Positions 47,281 through 60,000 are shown, counted from the stretch's first letter. The stretch is 64,000 nt of DNA from Haberlea rhodopensis (GCA_907163345.1 CAJQUN010001213.1:1-64000); one strand, 5' to 3'. The notes: generated from the sequence alone by a model not told the origin. Program-made: numbers and translations.

Positions 47281-49582
47281 TCTGCTTCTATTTTGCAGAG
47301 GAAAATAAAAGTATTTCTTCAATATATTCAAGGATGAAACTTGGTCTCGTTACTATGATAGAGAACACCTTAAAGTTTCCTAACTTAATACGCACGCATG
47401 CAATGAGTATTGCTAGGTCATTCATTGTAAGAGATGAAAATTATTAAAGTTCGCGAACAAAATAAATTGTGCTCGAGTTTGGTTCGAAAAAAAATTCGAA
47501 CATGTTCGAGTTCGATAATTTTGAATACGAATCAAATATTATTCGAGCCGGCTCGAAAAGTTCGCGAGCTGACTCAATTCATTTACACCCCTAATTCTAG
47601 CTGACCATATTTTATTAATTATTCACAATCACAGTTAGATGTATTGCTAAACTATTATTAATTATGACAATATGATGTATCAAGATAGTTAGATTAGGGC
47701 GTGTGCTTAAACTGGTGAGAGGGGTGGAAATTAAGCTTCTCTCAATCGTCCCTTTCTGCTTATGATTTTAGGGCTTTCCATAGATGCAAAACTTGAAAGA
47801 TGACAATATATGTTTCAAAAAGAAATGAAAAGGGAAAAAGGGAACAACATGATTCCGATCAATAAATGAAAAGCTAATTCATCAATATCTCTATCTCCCA
47901 CGAAAAATATTTGTATATATCCGGTTTAGATCCCACTTATGGATCAACTCAATATTATTGATCTAGAATGGTTTGTATGTTAGTTTTTGTGTGCCATATG
48001 ATTTACCGTAACAATTTTACGTTTTTTTCTTTGGGAAATAAAATCAGAATTTAAATTTGATATTTATGCTTCATTCTTCGAACTTATTTTTTTTTTAAAA
48101 TTGATTTTTCGCGAAATATTTTCCCGATATTTAATCTATCCAATTAATTAATGATATAAATAGCAACAGTGAGACTGAATAACGATACACCATACCACAA
48201 AATATTTCATTAGATATACTATTCATATTTTACCTTATCCTGGTTTGCAAAAAAAAAAGACATCCACGAAGGGAGTATTTTGTACCTATTCACAAATCAT
48301 GAGGGGGTAAAATGTCTATTTTCAAAACGACAGAGGTAAAATGCATATTTTCAAAACACAATGGGTAATCTGCCTATTTTCAAAACAACATGGGTAAAAT
48401 GCATATTTTCAAATCACAGGATAATCTACCTATTTGCAAAATCACGTGGTGGCAGAAAAGTATTCGATCCTGATTCAGGCATTTTACAGCTTCAATCGAT
48501 GAAAGCCAGTTTATTTTTCCCACACAAAGCAATTAACATTGCTCAACTCCAGACCCCATATTTCTCAACACCAGTAAGACTTCCCAAGATCAAATTAAGA
48601 CCAGGTGCATCGGATGAGGGATGTAAAATGGATCAGAAATATCAACAGCAGATGTTGCAGCGGTTGTAGTTGTAGAGGTTGTAGAGCCATGTTGAATTAT
48701 GCAATTCTCCATGTTGCAGAGGTTGTAGAAGCCATAGTAGGCGAACTCGATTAACTCTTTCTCGGACATTATCAACATCCTCCATTCTCTTACACTAAGT
48801 AAAAGGCATGCCATGATACACCTTCAACTCCCTGAACTTGCAATCATAGTGACCTTCCTAAGCAACTCTTTCGTTCCCGTTTGCTGCTCTCAACTTCTCA
48901 TAGATACTAGTGATCTTGTTAAAATCTCCAAACATAGAACATGTCAGGGTTTGTTTCATTAAATCTATCTTCGGGACAGGGACACAAGATTTGTACAGAT
49001 CAATGATCAAAATTCATGACTCCCACGTCGTTCAGCGTGGTCCACTCTTATCTGTCCACGTGACCAAGTCTTATAATAAAAGACTTCATTCATTCTTTTT
49101 GAATAAACTATAAAAATTAACCTTTACTAAAACAACACAAAATGCCTATTTCGATGTTATTTTCGATAATCATTTTTTCTGTCTGTTTAAAACATCTTAA
49201 TGTTTATTTTTTTTACCCTACTTTAAAATAAATATAAAAAAATTCGTTCCCCAAAATTTTTTTCCTGGCTCCGCTACTGTATATAAGCATGCGGATGTAA
49301 TTGCCTTTTATTATTTGAATTATGTGTTTTCCGGAAGGATGTTAAATATTTTAAATTGTTTTCGCATCCATAAAAATAAAAATTGTAATCTATTATTAAA
49401 CATGCAAAAACCAATGAGTTTAATTTAATTTTGACAAACAAATCTTAAAAATGTATAAATATTGTCATGTGAAACATTAATGGCAATACATTTTACCAGG
49501 TTACAAAAAAGCATTAGAATTATTTTCGTTCTAAACCAGCATTCAACATTCATGGTCAAAATCAACAAAATTTATTAATTTC
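47281..49582. other. Intergenic
   Basis: No gene supported. 47440-47590 is a palindrome-rich TTCGCGAAC/CTCGAG word repeat. 48308-48445 is a short tandem repeat (separate entry). 48640-48740 has GTTGTAG triplet-like repeats. 49100-49280 is AT-rich, ending CCTGGCTCCGCTACTG, a possible MITE end. Confidence 0.4.
48308..48445 (+). repeat. Short tandem repeat, about 29-bp unit, five copies
   Basis: Unit AAAATGCATATTTTCAAAACA plus a CATGGGT-type spacer, repeated about five times with substitutions; copies alternate between 'TAAAATGCATATTTTC' and 'TAATCTGCCTATTTTC'. Confidence 0.8.
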
Positions 49583-51305
49583 TGTGAAGACCCGGAATTT
49601 TGGTCAAACAAATTACGTGATACCGAGATAACATTGAAAAATAAATAAAAAATAATAGATTTACATTATGGATGGATTTAATTATATTATTCAATCTTGT
49701 GGACTTTTAATCACATATTTAAGTTTATAACTTATTAGAGTTGTGTAAGAGATAATACATAGGTTATATGATTTTAGCTTGTAGACTTTAAATAATTCTA
49801 AGGTTGTAGATAATTAAGAAATCATTGAAAAATAATAATGATAATAATAACTAATCTTAAATCTTGCAATGAATGGATAAAAGTTATGGACTATAATTCC
49901 TACATTAATCCTACATTTTGAAAGTGCATAATTAAACCATTCAATGATCTTGTCCAAACCTTGTCATAAGTCATTCAATGACATTTAAGTGTCTAACCCA
50001 AGTCTTGCCACCATTCAATCTCTTACAACCACAATTCAATCCCATTCATTCTAATATAATAACATTAATGGTTTGCTTAAATCATGCCATTAGATGACCA
50101 ACATGTGATGACCCCATTCTTTTTGCCATTCATTTAGCCCATTGATGATCCAATCAATACATTGCTCAAACTATGTCATTAAAAGGCCAAAGTGGTGGAA
50201 TTAGTAAAGTTATTTACATACATTATCAATGATTGACCACATTCATTACATGCTCAAATATTTCATTACATGGCAAAGTTTTGGAAATTGTTAAGGAAAT
50301 CCTCCTACATTGAATCACCTTACTCCTAATTGTATTCTCACTTAATTGCCACACCATTAGCATCCAATTATCATAAAGCAATCCAATTATTATCTAGCTC
50401 CAATCTTGTATTAGAAGGCTAAAGAAATGAATACACATTATTATAATCCAATTAAAATATTACCTTATGACCTACCTTGATTCTTGCCAATTTGTGCCAA
50501 AAATGTGGATCTAAACTAAACCACCCCACCACATTAAAACCCATTATATATCATGCCCTAAGAAAGAAAGAAAGTCATCTATTATACAATGAGCAATTTC
50601 GAAAGAACCTACACACACTTACACACACAAGATTTCGAAACCTTCAAGGCTAAGGATGAGGAGATTTTGTGCTATTTTCTACAACATGTAATTCGTTCAA
50701 TCACGCTTCGAAGGTAAGTGGGTTTTTGCTACAACTTCATTTCGTTTTCAAAACTATATGTATGTTTTAAATCTCGATTGAACATCCTATGAAAAGTATG
50801 CTTTTAAATCAAATAACTCGTTATGTGGATATGTGCAAGATATGTGTTTATGTGTAAGAAATGTGTTTATGCGCCAAGATCTATGTGATTTGACAAAGAT
50901 ATATTAAAGGATTTTTGCTATGATTATCAGTATATGAGTATATGTATATTTTTACTGTGTTCAATCGGCCCCTACTTGCTGAGTGTTTTCCCAAACACTC
51001 ACCCCCTTACCTCCCCTCCCAGGCAAAGACGAAAAGAAGAGATCGAGGAAAAAGAACAAGAATAATCTTTGGAGATGATGATCTACGGAGAACCTTCAAG
51101 GAAATTTATTAATTTTACTTACGCTTCCGCATATTTGATTTAATCCTAGAGAATAGTATTTTGTATTAGCAATTGTAAGGACAATTTAATGATTTTGAAA
51201 TAAATAGACTGGTTTTATCAAAGATCTGTACACGAGGCTTGTTGATTTTGAATTAATGTTTGGAATCAACGCCGGTGTTATCGACCCCGGTTTCGGGGCG
51301 TGACA
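49583..51305 (+). repeat. 5' LTR of element D
   Basis: 1723 bp. CATTATATATCATGCCC near 50542 is a likely promoter core. A strong donor-like CGAAGGTAAGTG lies at 50709-50720. Confidence 0.93.
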
Positions 51306-51311
51306 TTTTAG

Positions 51312-51329
51312 TGGTATCAGAGCCAGGTT
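51312..51329 (+). other. Primer-binding site of element D
   Basis: TGGTATCAGAGCCAGGTT, six bases after the LTR, complementary to the 3' end of initiator tRNA-Met. Confidence 0.9.
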
Positions 51330-51457
51330 CCATGATCCCGATGGGAAAAGATTTCCGGTTGATAAAAACTATCAGATTATAATTCCCGGATCGAATAGAC
51401 CAACTGTTTGAATGAAAATTAAGTTGGGAACCGAAAAGTTCAATCTGAAATTTTTTT

Positions 51458-51491
<34 letters not shown>

Positions 51492-51759
51492 GAAAATATA
51501 AAAATCAAAATTGAAAACCCTAGATCTAGGGTGCCTCCACCGCCGCCACATCGCTACTGCCGGAAATGCGACGGCCGACCCACCACCGGGACCGCCCCTT
51601 CACGGCGAGCAGTCTGACCAAGTTGCAGCTCAATCGGACACCAACCGGCCGACCAATTTCGCGAGCAAAAACTCGACACTGTCGCGGATCTCGCCTCTTT
51701 TGACTCTCTCTTGACGATTAAGAGATACCGTCGAAATCAATACAACGTGACGACCACCA

Positions 51760-53060
51760 CACATCCGTTAATTGCAGATTTTAACACCGAAGATTCAGCG
51801 AATTTGGATCTGGAATCTCGCATATGAACCCTAGGTGGCGCTAACTACCTTCTTCGATTTTGTTCAAATCCGAACATAGAATCCAAATTAATTTCGGGTT
51901 AATGATCCAATTATTATCCCTAATAAAAGCCCTATGATGTTACCGAGTCACAAACGAAGGAAGGCGTCCAATTTCGAGCCTATAATCACGCTCAAAGAAC
52001 CCTAAGTTTTCGAATATTCAGCATCCGATTTGTCAGACCAATTGAACACGAAATTCCAATTAACTTCGGTATGTCACTCGTAATTGTTCTAGTAATAAAA
52101 GCCCTATGTTCTTAACGACTCCCAAACGAAGCAAAGGCGTCAATTGAGGACCACGATTTACGTCCTAAGAACCCTAAGTTTTTCAATTTTCCAAATCCGA
52201 TTAATTAATCAATGCGAACACCATTCCGGAATTAAATCTGGGTTTTTAGTCCTTGAATCACGTCGATCCAAAGCCCTCTAACAAATCGGAGTTACAAAAG
52301 AAGGAAGGCCTCCGATTTTGAGCCTAAAATCACGCACAAGAACCCTAATTTTGGCGAAATTTCAGCACTCGATTTGACAGACAATTCGAACACAAAAATC
52401 CAATTAAATTCGGGATCTTGCTCGAAATCATGCCAGTAGTAAAAACCCTATGATTTTGTTGGATTACAGACAAGGAAGGGACGCCAATTTAGAACCACAA
52501 TTCACGCCCCTTAGAACCCTAAATGACAAAAATTTCGACCAAAGAATTCTCCATCAATCCGAATATCAATTTCAAATTAATTCTGGGTTTACGATCCTTA
52601 TATCATGTCGAACAAAAGCCCTCTATCCAATCGAAATCACTAACAAGGGAAGATGCTCAATTTCGGTTCGAAATTCTCGCCTAAGAACCCTAATTTGCGA
52701 AACCTTCGGGCTTCAATTTCTCCCAATTTCGAGTGTCATTTTAAAAGTAAATTTGGGTTATGAATCCTCATAACATGTTTATTAATAGCCCCCAAACAAT
52801 TTCGAAATTCCAAACTTTGAGTGATCGAATTCTTGAAGCCCCAATCCACACCTTTTAAATCCTAATCTCTCAAATTCTTGCCCTCGATTTTTGAACCACC
52901 GAAGCAGATTATTCCAATCCGAATCGTATTATTTACCCTCACATCATTTCTAAGAAAAATCATTTGTCAATTTCAAAATTCAGCAACCGAAACGGAACCA
53001 ATTGATGATCTAATTTTTCTCCTCAAAGAATTCTAACTCACGAAATCTCATCCTTCAATT
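51760..53060 (+). repeat. Diverged tandem array, about 172-bp unit
   Basis: An anchor AACCCTAA (or close variant) recurs at about 51828, 51998, 52170, 52341, 52515, 52686, 52859 and 53029, a spacing of 170-174 bp. Around it each unit carries AAGCCCTATG, a CAAACGAAGGAAGGCGTC-type word, ATCACGC and CGATTTGACAGA-like words in the same order. Copies are only moderately similar, so this is an old or constrained array. Confidence 0.85.
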
Positions 53061-53101
53061 CCTCATCTACCATAACATTTTTCGATACGACGTAGGCTGC
53101 G

Positions 53102-53536
53102 ATGACACATGCTCAAAACAGTTCGATCCAAAAGAAGGAGCATGAGATAACCGAATTTAAAATATTCCAAGACAAGGAGATGCGAGACAAGATAGAGTTG
53201 TTGGAGATAATCAATTACTACCATTACAAGGTCCAAAGGATGACCTACCACCATCATCGTGCCGAAGAGCGACTTACAAAAGCGATAGAGGACAACGAAA
53301 CACTTATGAAAGTCCACATTAATAAGTGCCAACAGTTAGAACGCTTCGAGCAGGAGTTCAATGAGCATCGGGAGAACATGTGGACTCAAATTCAAGCCCT
53401 CATAAATGAGAGGAATGAATTGGCACAAGAAGTCGCTTACAAGCAGTCTATGATAAATTTCCTAATGGAAGATGAAGATCATATGGTTCTGGAAGATGTT
53501 GAAGGGGATCTAGGAGACGGAGAAACAATAGACTAG
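53102..53536 (+). CDS. Small coiled-coil ORF of element D, 144 aa
   Basis: The only credible open frame in the interior of D, between the two arrays. It is almost wholly helical and charged (KKEHEITEFKIFQDKEMRDK, RAEERLTKAIEDNETLMK, LERFEQEFNEHRENMW) with heptad-like hydrophobic spacing and an acidic end (DVEGDLGDGETID). There is no zinc knuckle, enzyme motif, signal peptide or membrane span. Codon use looks like a real protein, and the two LTRs and this frame are undamaged. I do not recognise the family. It could be a remnant of a gag coiled-coil region or a host-derived piece. Start at 53102 is simply the first ATG. Confidence 0.55.
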   Translation: MTHAQNSSIQKKEHEITEFKIFQDKEMRDKIELLEIINYYHYKVQRMTYHHHRAEERLTKAIEDNETLMKVHINKCQQLERFEQEFNEHRENMWTQIQALINERNELAQEVAYKQSMINFLMEDEDHMVLEDVEGDLGDGETID

Positions 53537-53914
53537 TTTTTCTAGTATGCAATATCTTAAGGATAATAAAGAATAAATCTTGGGTATCATAGTGATGATT
53601 TTCTTTGTTTAGGATTTCGTGGTGAACCTTTCAGTTTAATTAGAAAAATTTTAATTTTCTCTTCGAATGTATCTGGAATTGTGTTATCCATGGTTACACT
53701 CCTACGCAACAACTTTAAACCTTCATTCCAAGTGGAAACTCGGAACACTATTTGCTCACTTTTCTAAAGTTAAGATAAATCATTCTTTGTTTTCGAAATC
53801 AACTTGTATGCTTTAAAGATTCACACGAATATGGAAAGTATGTGTGTGGTTAGAATTCTAAAAAAAAAAAAAAAAAAAGTTTTAGTATGTTTTAAACTGA
53901 AAAATTAAGAGATA

Positions 53915-55000
53915 TGTGTATGTGAAAGTACGCTTGGCGGAGCAAAGTGCCACATTATGTGGGAGCCACCTCTTGAACCGACGGGGCAAAGTGCTACACA
54001 TAATGGAGGCCACCTCTTGAATCCAATAAGTTGTAATATGTGTATGTGAAAGTACGCTTGGCGGAGCAAAGTGCCACATTATGTGGGAGCCACCTCTTGA
54101 ACCGACGGGGCAAAGTGCTACACATAATGGGGGCCACCTCTTGAATCCAATAAGTTGTAATATGTGTATGTGAAAGTACGCTTGGCGGAGCAAAGTGCCA
54201 CGTTATGTGGGAGCCACCTCTTGAACCGACGGGGCAAAGTGCTACACATAATGGGGGCCACCTCTTGAATCCAATAAGTTGTAATATGTGTATGTGAAAG
54301 TACGCTTGGCGGAGCAAAGTGCCACGTTATGTGGGAGCCACCTCTTGAACCGACGGGGCAAAGTGCTACACATAATGGGGGCCACCTCTTGAATCCAATA
54401 AGTTATAATATGTGTATGTGAAGGTGCGGAGCAAAGTGCTACGTGTGTAGGAGCCACCACTTGATTCGGCGGGGCAAAGTGCTACATGGTGTGGACGTGC
54501 CACCTGCATGGGAGCCACCTCTTGATCCTTAAGAGCAAAGTGCTATGCACACGGGAGCCACCTCTTGAATCCAATAAGTTGTCATATGTTTATGTAAAAG
54601 TAAGGACTCGGCGGAGCAAAGTGCTACGTGTGTAGGAGCCACCACTTGATTCGGCGGGGCAAAGTGCTACATGATGTGGGCGTGCCACATGCATGGGAGC
54701 CACCTCTTGATCCTTAAGAGCAAAGTGCTATGCCACGGGAGCCACCTCTTGAATCCAATAAGTCATTGTGAGTTTTTGTGTAAATGTACAAGTAAAGGCT
54801 TGGCGAGGCAAAGTGCTACGTGTGTAGGAGCCACCACTTGAATCGGAGGAGCAAAGTGCCACGTTATGTGGGAGCCACCTCTTGAACCGACGGGGCAAAG
54901 TGCTACACATAACGGGGGCCACCTCTTGAATCCAATGAGCAAAGTGCTATGCACATGGGAGCCACCTCTTGAACCCAAAGAAGCCACTATGTGATATGTG
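53915..55000 (+). repeat. Tandem array with 124-bp unit and GCAAAGTGC / GCCACCTCTTGAA half-repeats
   Basis: Four near-identical 124-bp units (anchor CGCTTGGCGG at 53931, 54055, 54179 and 54303) followed to about 55000 by rearranged shorter units. Each unit has two half-repeats, GCAAAGTGC[CT]AC...GGGAGCCACCTCTTGAA and GGGGCAAAGTGCTACACATAATGGGGGCCACCTCTTGAA. Minus-strand open frames across it come from the repeat and are not genes. The half-repeat is shared with miniature element G. Confidence 0.93.
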
Positions 55001-55061
55001 TTACGTGCTTATGTGATGTATTTCTGAAGCCGACTCAAGTTTCGAGGACGAAACTTCCAAT

Positions 55062-55074
55062 AAGGAGGGAGGGA
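55062..55074 (+). other. Polypurine tract of element D
   Basis: AAGGAGGGAGGGA directly before the 3' LTR, preceded by TTCGAGGACGAAACTTCC as in Tekay/Del-type elements. Confidence 0.9.
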
Positions 55075-56796
55075 TGTGAAGACCCGGAATTTTGGTCAAA
55101 CAAATTACGTGATACCGAGATAACATTGAAAAATAAATAAAAAATAATAGATTTACATTATGGATGGATTTAATTATATTATTCAATCTTGTGGACTTTT
55201 AATCACATATTTAAGTTTATAACTTATTAGAGTTGTGTAAGAGATAATACATAGGTTATATGATTTTAGCTTGTAGACTTTAAATAATTCTAAGGTTGTA
55301 GATAATTAAGAAATCATTGAAAAATAATAATGATAATAATAACTAATCTTAAATCTTGCAATGAATGGATAAAAGTTATGGACTATAATTCCTACATTAA
55401 TCCTACATTTTGAAAGTGCATAATTAAACCATTCAATGATCTTGTCCAAACCTTGTCATAAGTCATTCAATGACATTTAAGTGTCTAACCCAAGTCTTGC
55501 CACCATTCAATCTCTTACAACCACAATTCAATCCCATTCATTCTAATATAATAACATTAATGGTTTGCTTAAATCATGCCATTAGATGACCAACATGTGA
55601 TGACCCCATTCTTTTTGCCATTCATTTAGCCCATTGATGATCCAATCAATACATTGCTCAAACTATGTCATTAAAAGGCCAAAGTGGTGGAATTAGTAAA
55701 GTTATTTACATACATTATCAATGATTGACCACATTCATTACATGCTCAAATATTTCATTACATGGCAAAGTTTTGGAAATTGTTAAGGAATCCTCCTACA
55801 TTGAATCACCTTACTCCTAATTGTATTCTCACTTAATTGCCACACCATTAGCATCCAATTATCATAAAGCAATCCAATTATTATCTAGCTCCAATCTTGT
55901 ATTAGAAGGCTAAAGAAATGAATACACATTATTATAATCCAATTAAAATATTACCTTATGACCTACCTTGATTCTTGCCAATTTGTGCCAAAAATGTGGA
56001 TCTAAACTAAACCACCCCACCACATTAAAACCCATTATATATCATGCCCTAAGAAAGAAAGAAAGTCATCTATTATACAATGAGCAATTTCGAAAGAACC
56101 TACACACACTTACACACACAAGATTTCGAAACCTTCAAGGCTAAGGATGAGGAGATTTTGTGCTATTTTCTACAACATGTAATTCGTTCAATCACGCTTC
56201 GAAGGTAAGTGGGTTTTTGCTACAACTTCATTTCGTTTTCAAAACTATATGTATGTTTTAAATCTCGATTGAACATCCTATGAAAAGTATGCTTTTAAAT
56301 CAAATAACTCGTTATGTGGATATGTGCAAGATATGTGTTTATGTGTAAGAAATGTGTTTATGCGCCAAGATCTATGTGATTTGACAAAGATATATTAAAG
56401 GATTTTTGCTATGATTATCAGTATATGAGTATATGTATATTTTTACTGTGTTCAATCGGCCCCTACTTGCTGAGTGTTTTCCCAAACACTCACCCCCTTA
56501 CCTCCCCTCCCAGGCAAAGACGAAAAGAAGAGATCGAGGAAAAAGAACAAGAATAATCTTTGGAGATGATGATCTACGGAGAACCTTCAAGGAAATTTAT
56601 TAATTTTACTTACGCTTCCGCATATTTGATTTAATCCTAGAGAATAGTATTTTGTATTAGCAATTGTAAGGACAATTTAATGATTTTGAAATAAATAGAC
56701 TGGTTTTATCAAAGATCTGTACACGAGGCTTGTTGATTTTGAATTAATGTTTGGAATCAACGCCGGTGTTATCGACCCCGGTTTCGGGGCGTGACA
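55075..56796 (+). repeat. 3' LTR of element D
   Basis: 1722 bp, one base shorter than the 5' LTR, followed by ATTTC. Confidence 0.93.
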
Positions 56797-56861
56797 ATTT
56801 CTCCCCAATTTATGGTTCATTATTTGATTTTCAAAATAATAAGTTCATAAATATATGGTTA

Positions 56862-56999
56862 TGTTGGTGACAAAATCATAAAGAAGAAACACGCTTCTTG
56901 TTCCATTTTTGTCTTTACGATTTCATCTTTTAGTCTTTATATAAATAGCTTGTTAGTTAGCTTTTTTACTGTACAAAAAATAACATCAGGAAATATCAA
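56862..56999 (+). repeat. Truncated 5' LTR of element E
   Basis: 138 bp matching the start of the 3' LTR (TTTATATAAATAGCTTGTTAG included), ending where AAATATCAA meets gag-derived sequence. Confidence 0.85.
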
Positions 57000-57009
57000 G
57001 TCATGCACG

Positions 57010-60000
57010 ATGTTCTATTCGAATCAACACTATTCGAACCAGAAAAGGATGAACACATCGAAAAAGGATGCAGTGAGGTGTGAACATTGCAATTGGCTTG
57101 GACATTCTAAATCCAATTGTTATAAGCTCGTTGGATATCCACCAGGACATAAATTCTACAAGGGACAAGAGTCTGGTTTGAATAAGAAACCTTATATCAC
57201 GACAAGAAAGGCCGATGCTAATGCTACAAATACTGATGAGATGAATCCATTAATGAAGCAACTGTCAATATGGCAGGTAACAATGAAAATTTAGTATCTT
57301 CTTCTTCTATGACACGATGGATAATTGACACATGGGCTAATGAAGAAATGATTGGTAAATATCTTTTGCTAAAAGATTCTAGTTCCAAAGCCAATTCTAT
57401 CAAATTCGTAAGTTTGCCTAATGGTCATAGCATATCCAGTCATTTCCATAGGAATAGTGACCTTGAATGATCATATATCTATTTCCAATGTTCTCTATGT
57501 TCCTAGTTTTAGCTTCAACTTGCTTTCCTTTTTAAACTGGCCCAAACTCATCATTGTTCCTTTGTTTTTTTTTCCCACAATTTTGTTTATTTAAGGACCT
57601 CAAACTGGGAAGATCATGGGGATTGGTAGAGAGGACAATGGTTTGTACCATTTTGAATCCGGTTCTTCTTTTTCAAGAATAAGCAATGTAAATACATGTT
57701 CTTCTTTCAAGACTTGTTGTAACACTCTATTGTCTGTCAAGAATTCTGTGTCTTGTGCTTCTGTAAGTGATTCAATTTGGCATAAACGTTTAGGTCATAT
57801 GTCTACTTTACGAATGCAATTGCTTCCTTTTATATCAAAAAATGCTGAGTTGGAACATTGTTCTGTTTGCCATGTTTCCAAACAATCTCGACTTAGTTTC
57901 CCATCGATGAGCACAACCAAATCTACACATGTGTTTCAAATGATTCATGTCGATATTTGGGGTCCTTTTCACACAAAGACCTATAATGAGGATCGTTATT
58001 TTTTGACCATAGTTGATGACTTTTCCCGGGGCAATTGGGTTTTTTTTATTGCAATCCAAGCTTGTTGTCCTCAGTAAACTTTGAATTTTTTTCCTCATGG
58101 TTGAAAATCAATTTCTACCAAGATTAAAACAATTCGCACAGATAATGCTTGTGATTTCTTCAAGACAGAATGTCATCTTCTCTTTTCTACCCTTTGCATT
58201 ATACATCAAAGGTCATGTCCTTACACCCCAGGACAAAATGGTGTGGTGGAAATGAAACATAGACATATTCTAAACATTGCAAGGACCCTTAGATTCCAAT
58301 CTTCTATTCCTATCAAATATTGGGGTGATTGTGTGTTCACTTCCGTATATTTAATTAATAGATCTCCAACGCCTTTATTGAATAATAAAAGTCCTTTTGA
58401 GATCTTGTTCCACATGCAACCTCTTCATATCTTCATTTGTGAATTTTTGGCTGCTTGTGTTATGCTTCCAATTTGCCAATCACAGACAAATTTTCTCCCA
58501 GAAGCCTGGCACATGTCTTCTTGGGATATTCCAACACTCAAAAAGGCTATAAAGTTCAAGACCTTAAGTCCAAGAAAATTTTCATCTCCAGAGATGTAGT
58601 TTTCATGAGACCATGTTTCCTTTTGCCCGCGGATCCTCTTCTCATTTACCTGTTTCTCCTCACATTCCACCAATTGAAGGTGATGATCAAACATGTCCTA
58701 TGAACCCATTGTTGAGTTTTGATTAGCCATGTCCCTCAAATCTTGTGCCAACACATGATCAATTCATTCTTCCTAATCCTCCAATTGCACCACACAGATC
58801 TTCCAGACATGTGCAACCTCCCGTTTGGTCCAAAGAGTATTCTTGTTCCACCTTGCCTCCGAATACCACTTCAATTGTGCTTATCCTATCTCAAGTTATC
58901 TTTCTTATTCCAATTTTTCCAACTCTTATCAGAGTTTTCTCACTTCCATTTCCTCAGAAAAGAGCCTTATATTACCATGAGGATGTTACTGATTCGCGAT
59001 GGAAATTGGCTATGGATCTTGAACTTAAGGCCTTAGAGACCAACCATAATTGGGATGTTGTTGAGCCCCCTCCTCATCCTAAGCCTATAGGTTGCAAATG
59101 GGTTTATAAGATTAAACACCATGCGGATGGAACAGTAGACAAGTTTAAGGCTCGCCTTGTAGCCAAAAGTTACACACAACAATTGGGTATCGATTATCAT
59201 GACACGTTTTCACCTACAGCTAAGATAGTCACAATTCGTTGCCTGTTAACTGTTGCGGCTGCTAAGAACTGGCCTCTTTACCAAATGGATATGAATAAGG
59301 CCTTTTTACAAGGTGATTTGGATGAGGAAGTGTACATGCACATACCACCTGGTTACAACATTGAGGGGGAGAATAAAGTTTGCAGATTGCCTAAATCCTT
59401 ATATGGTTTGAAACAGGCTTCTTGCCAACGGCATTTTAAATTTGCTGGTGTATTAATACAAGCTGGATATATTCAGTCTAAGCATGATTGTTCCTTATTC
59501 GTTAAGCACGAAGGTGGGGATATTACATTGTTGGTGGTTTATGTCGATGGCATAGTGATCACAGGAACTAGTGAACATTCTATCAATGTTCTAAAAGAAT
59601 TTTTGCATTCCAAAATCAAAATTACAGATCTTGGTTCCTTAAATATTTTCTGGGAATTGAAGTGGCAAGGTCCAAGACTGGAATTATCTCAATCAACGCA
59701 AGTATGCTCTAGAATGAATTGAAGAGTGTGGTTTAATTGGTGCTAAGCCATTTGACACACCAATGGATCAGAAAACTCACAGGCCCTCAACTTGATGTTG
59801 TGATGCTCAGGGATCATTCTGTTCCAATAAATAATCATGTATTGAAGGATACAGAGATTTATAAGCGTTTGGTTGGACGTTTGATCTATCTCACAGTCAC
59901 TTGGCCTGATATTTCTTATGTTGTTCAGAATCAGAGCCAATTCATGTAACCTAAATAACCTCATTTGGATGCTGCTTTTCCAGTGGTAAAGATTTTTAAA

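Larger units (their letters stand above)
49583..56796 (+). mobile_element. Large non-autonomous LTR element (LARD-like, element D), Tekay/Del-type LTRs
   Basis: 7214 bp bounded by LTRs of 1723 bp (49583-51305) and 1722 bp (55075-56796) with a perfect 5-bp duplication ATTTC (49578-49582 and 56797-56801). LTRs start TGTGAAGACCCGG and end GGTTTCGGGGCGTGACA. With the primer site TGGTATCAGAGCC and the polypurine tract AAGGAGGGAGGGA this is the signal set of Tekay/Del-type chromoviruses (Gypsy). The 3.77-kb interior holds two unrelated tandem arrays and one short ORF, and no gag, RT or integrase motif in any frame. The LTRs look nearly identical; the only difference I noticed is one A in a run (AGGAAATCC against AGGAATCC). 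Transposition was therefore recent and must have used enzymes from elsewhere. Confidence 0.92.

Noticed and set aside
48590..48960. Transposase fragment on the minus strand
   Set aside because: A few protein-like phrases (LREFKVYHGMPF-type) but stops in each frame and no definable domain.
51760..53060. Telomere-like repeats (AACCCTAA)
   Set aside because: Only one word per ~172-bp unit, no consecutive CCCTAAA run, so not an interstitial telomere.
53882..54987. Minus-strand ORFs of 64-107 codons with His-Thr-Tyr repeats
   Set aside because: Pure by-products of the 124-bp array in element D; repeated phrases follow the DNA unit.
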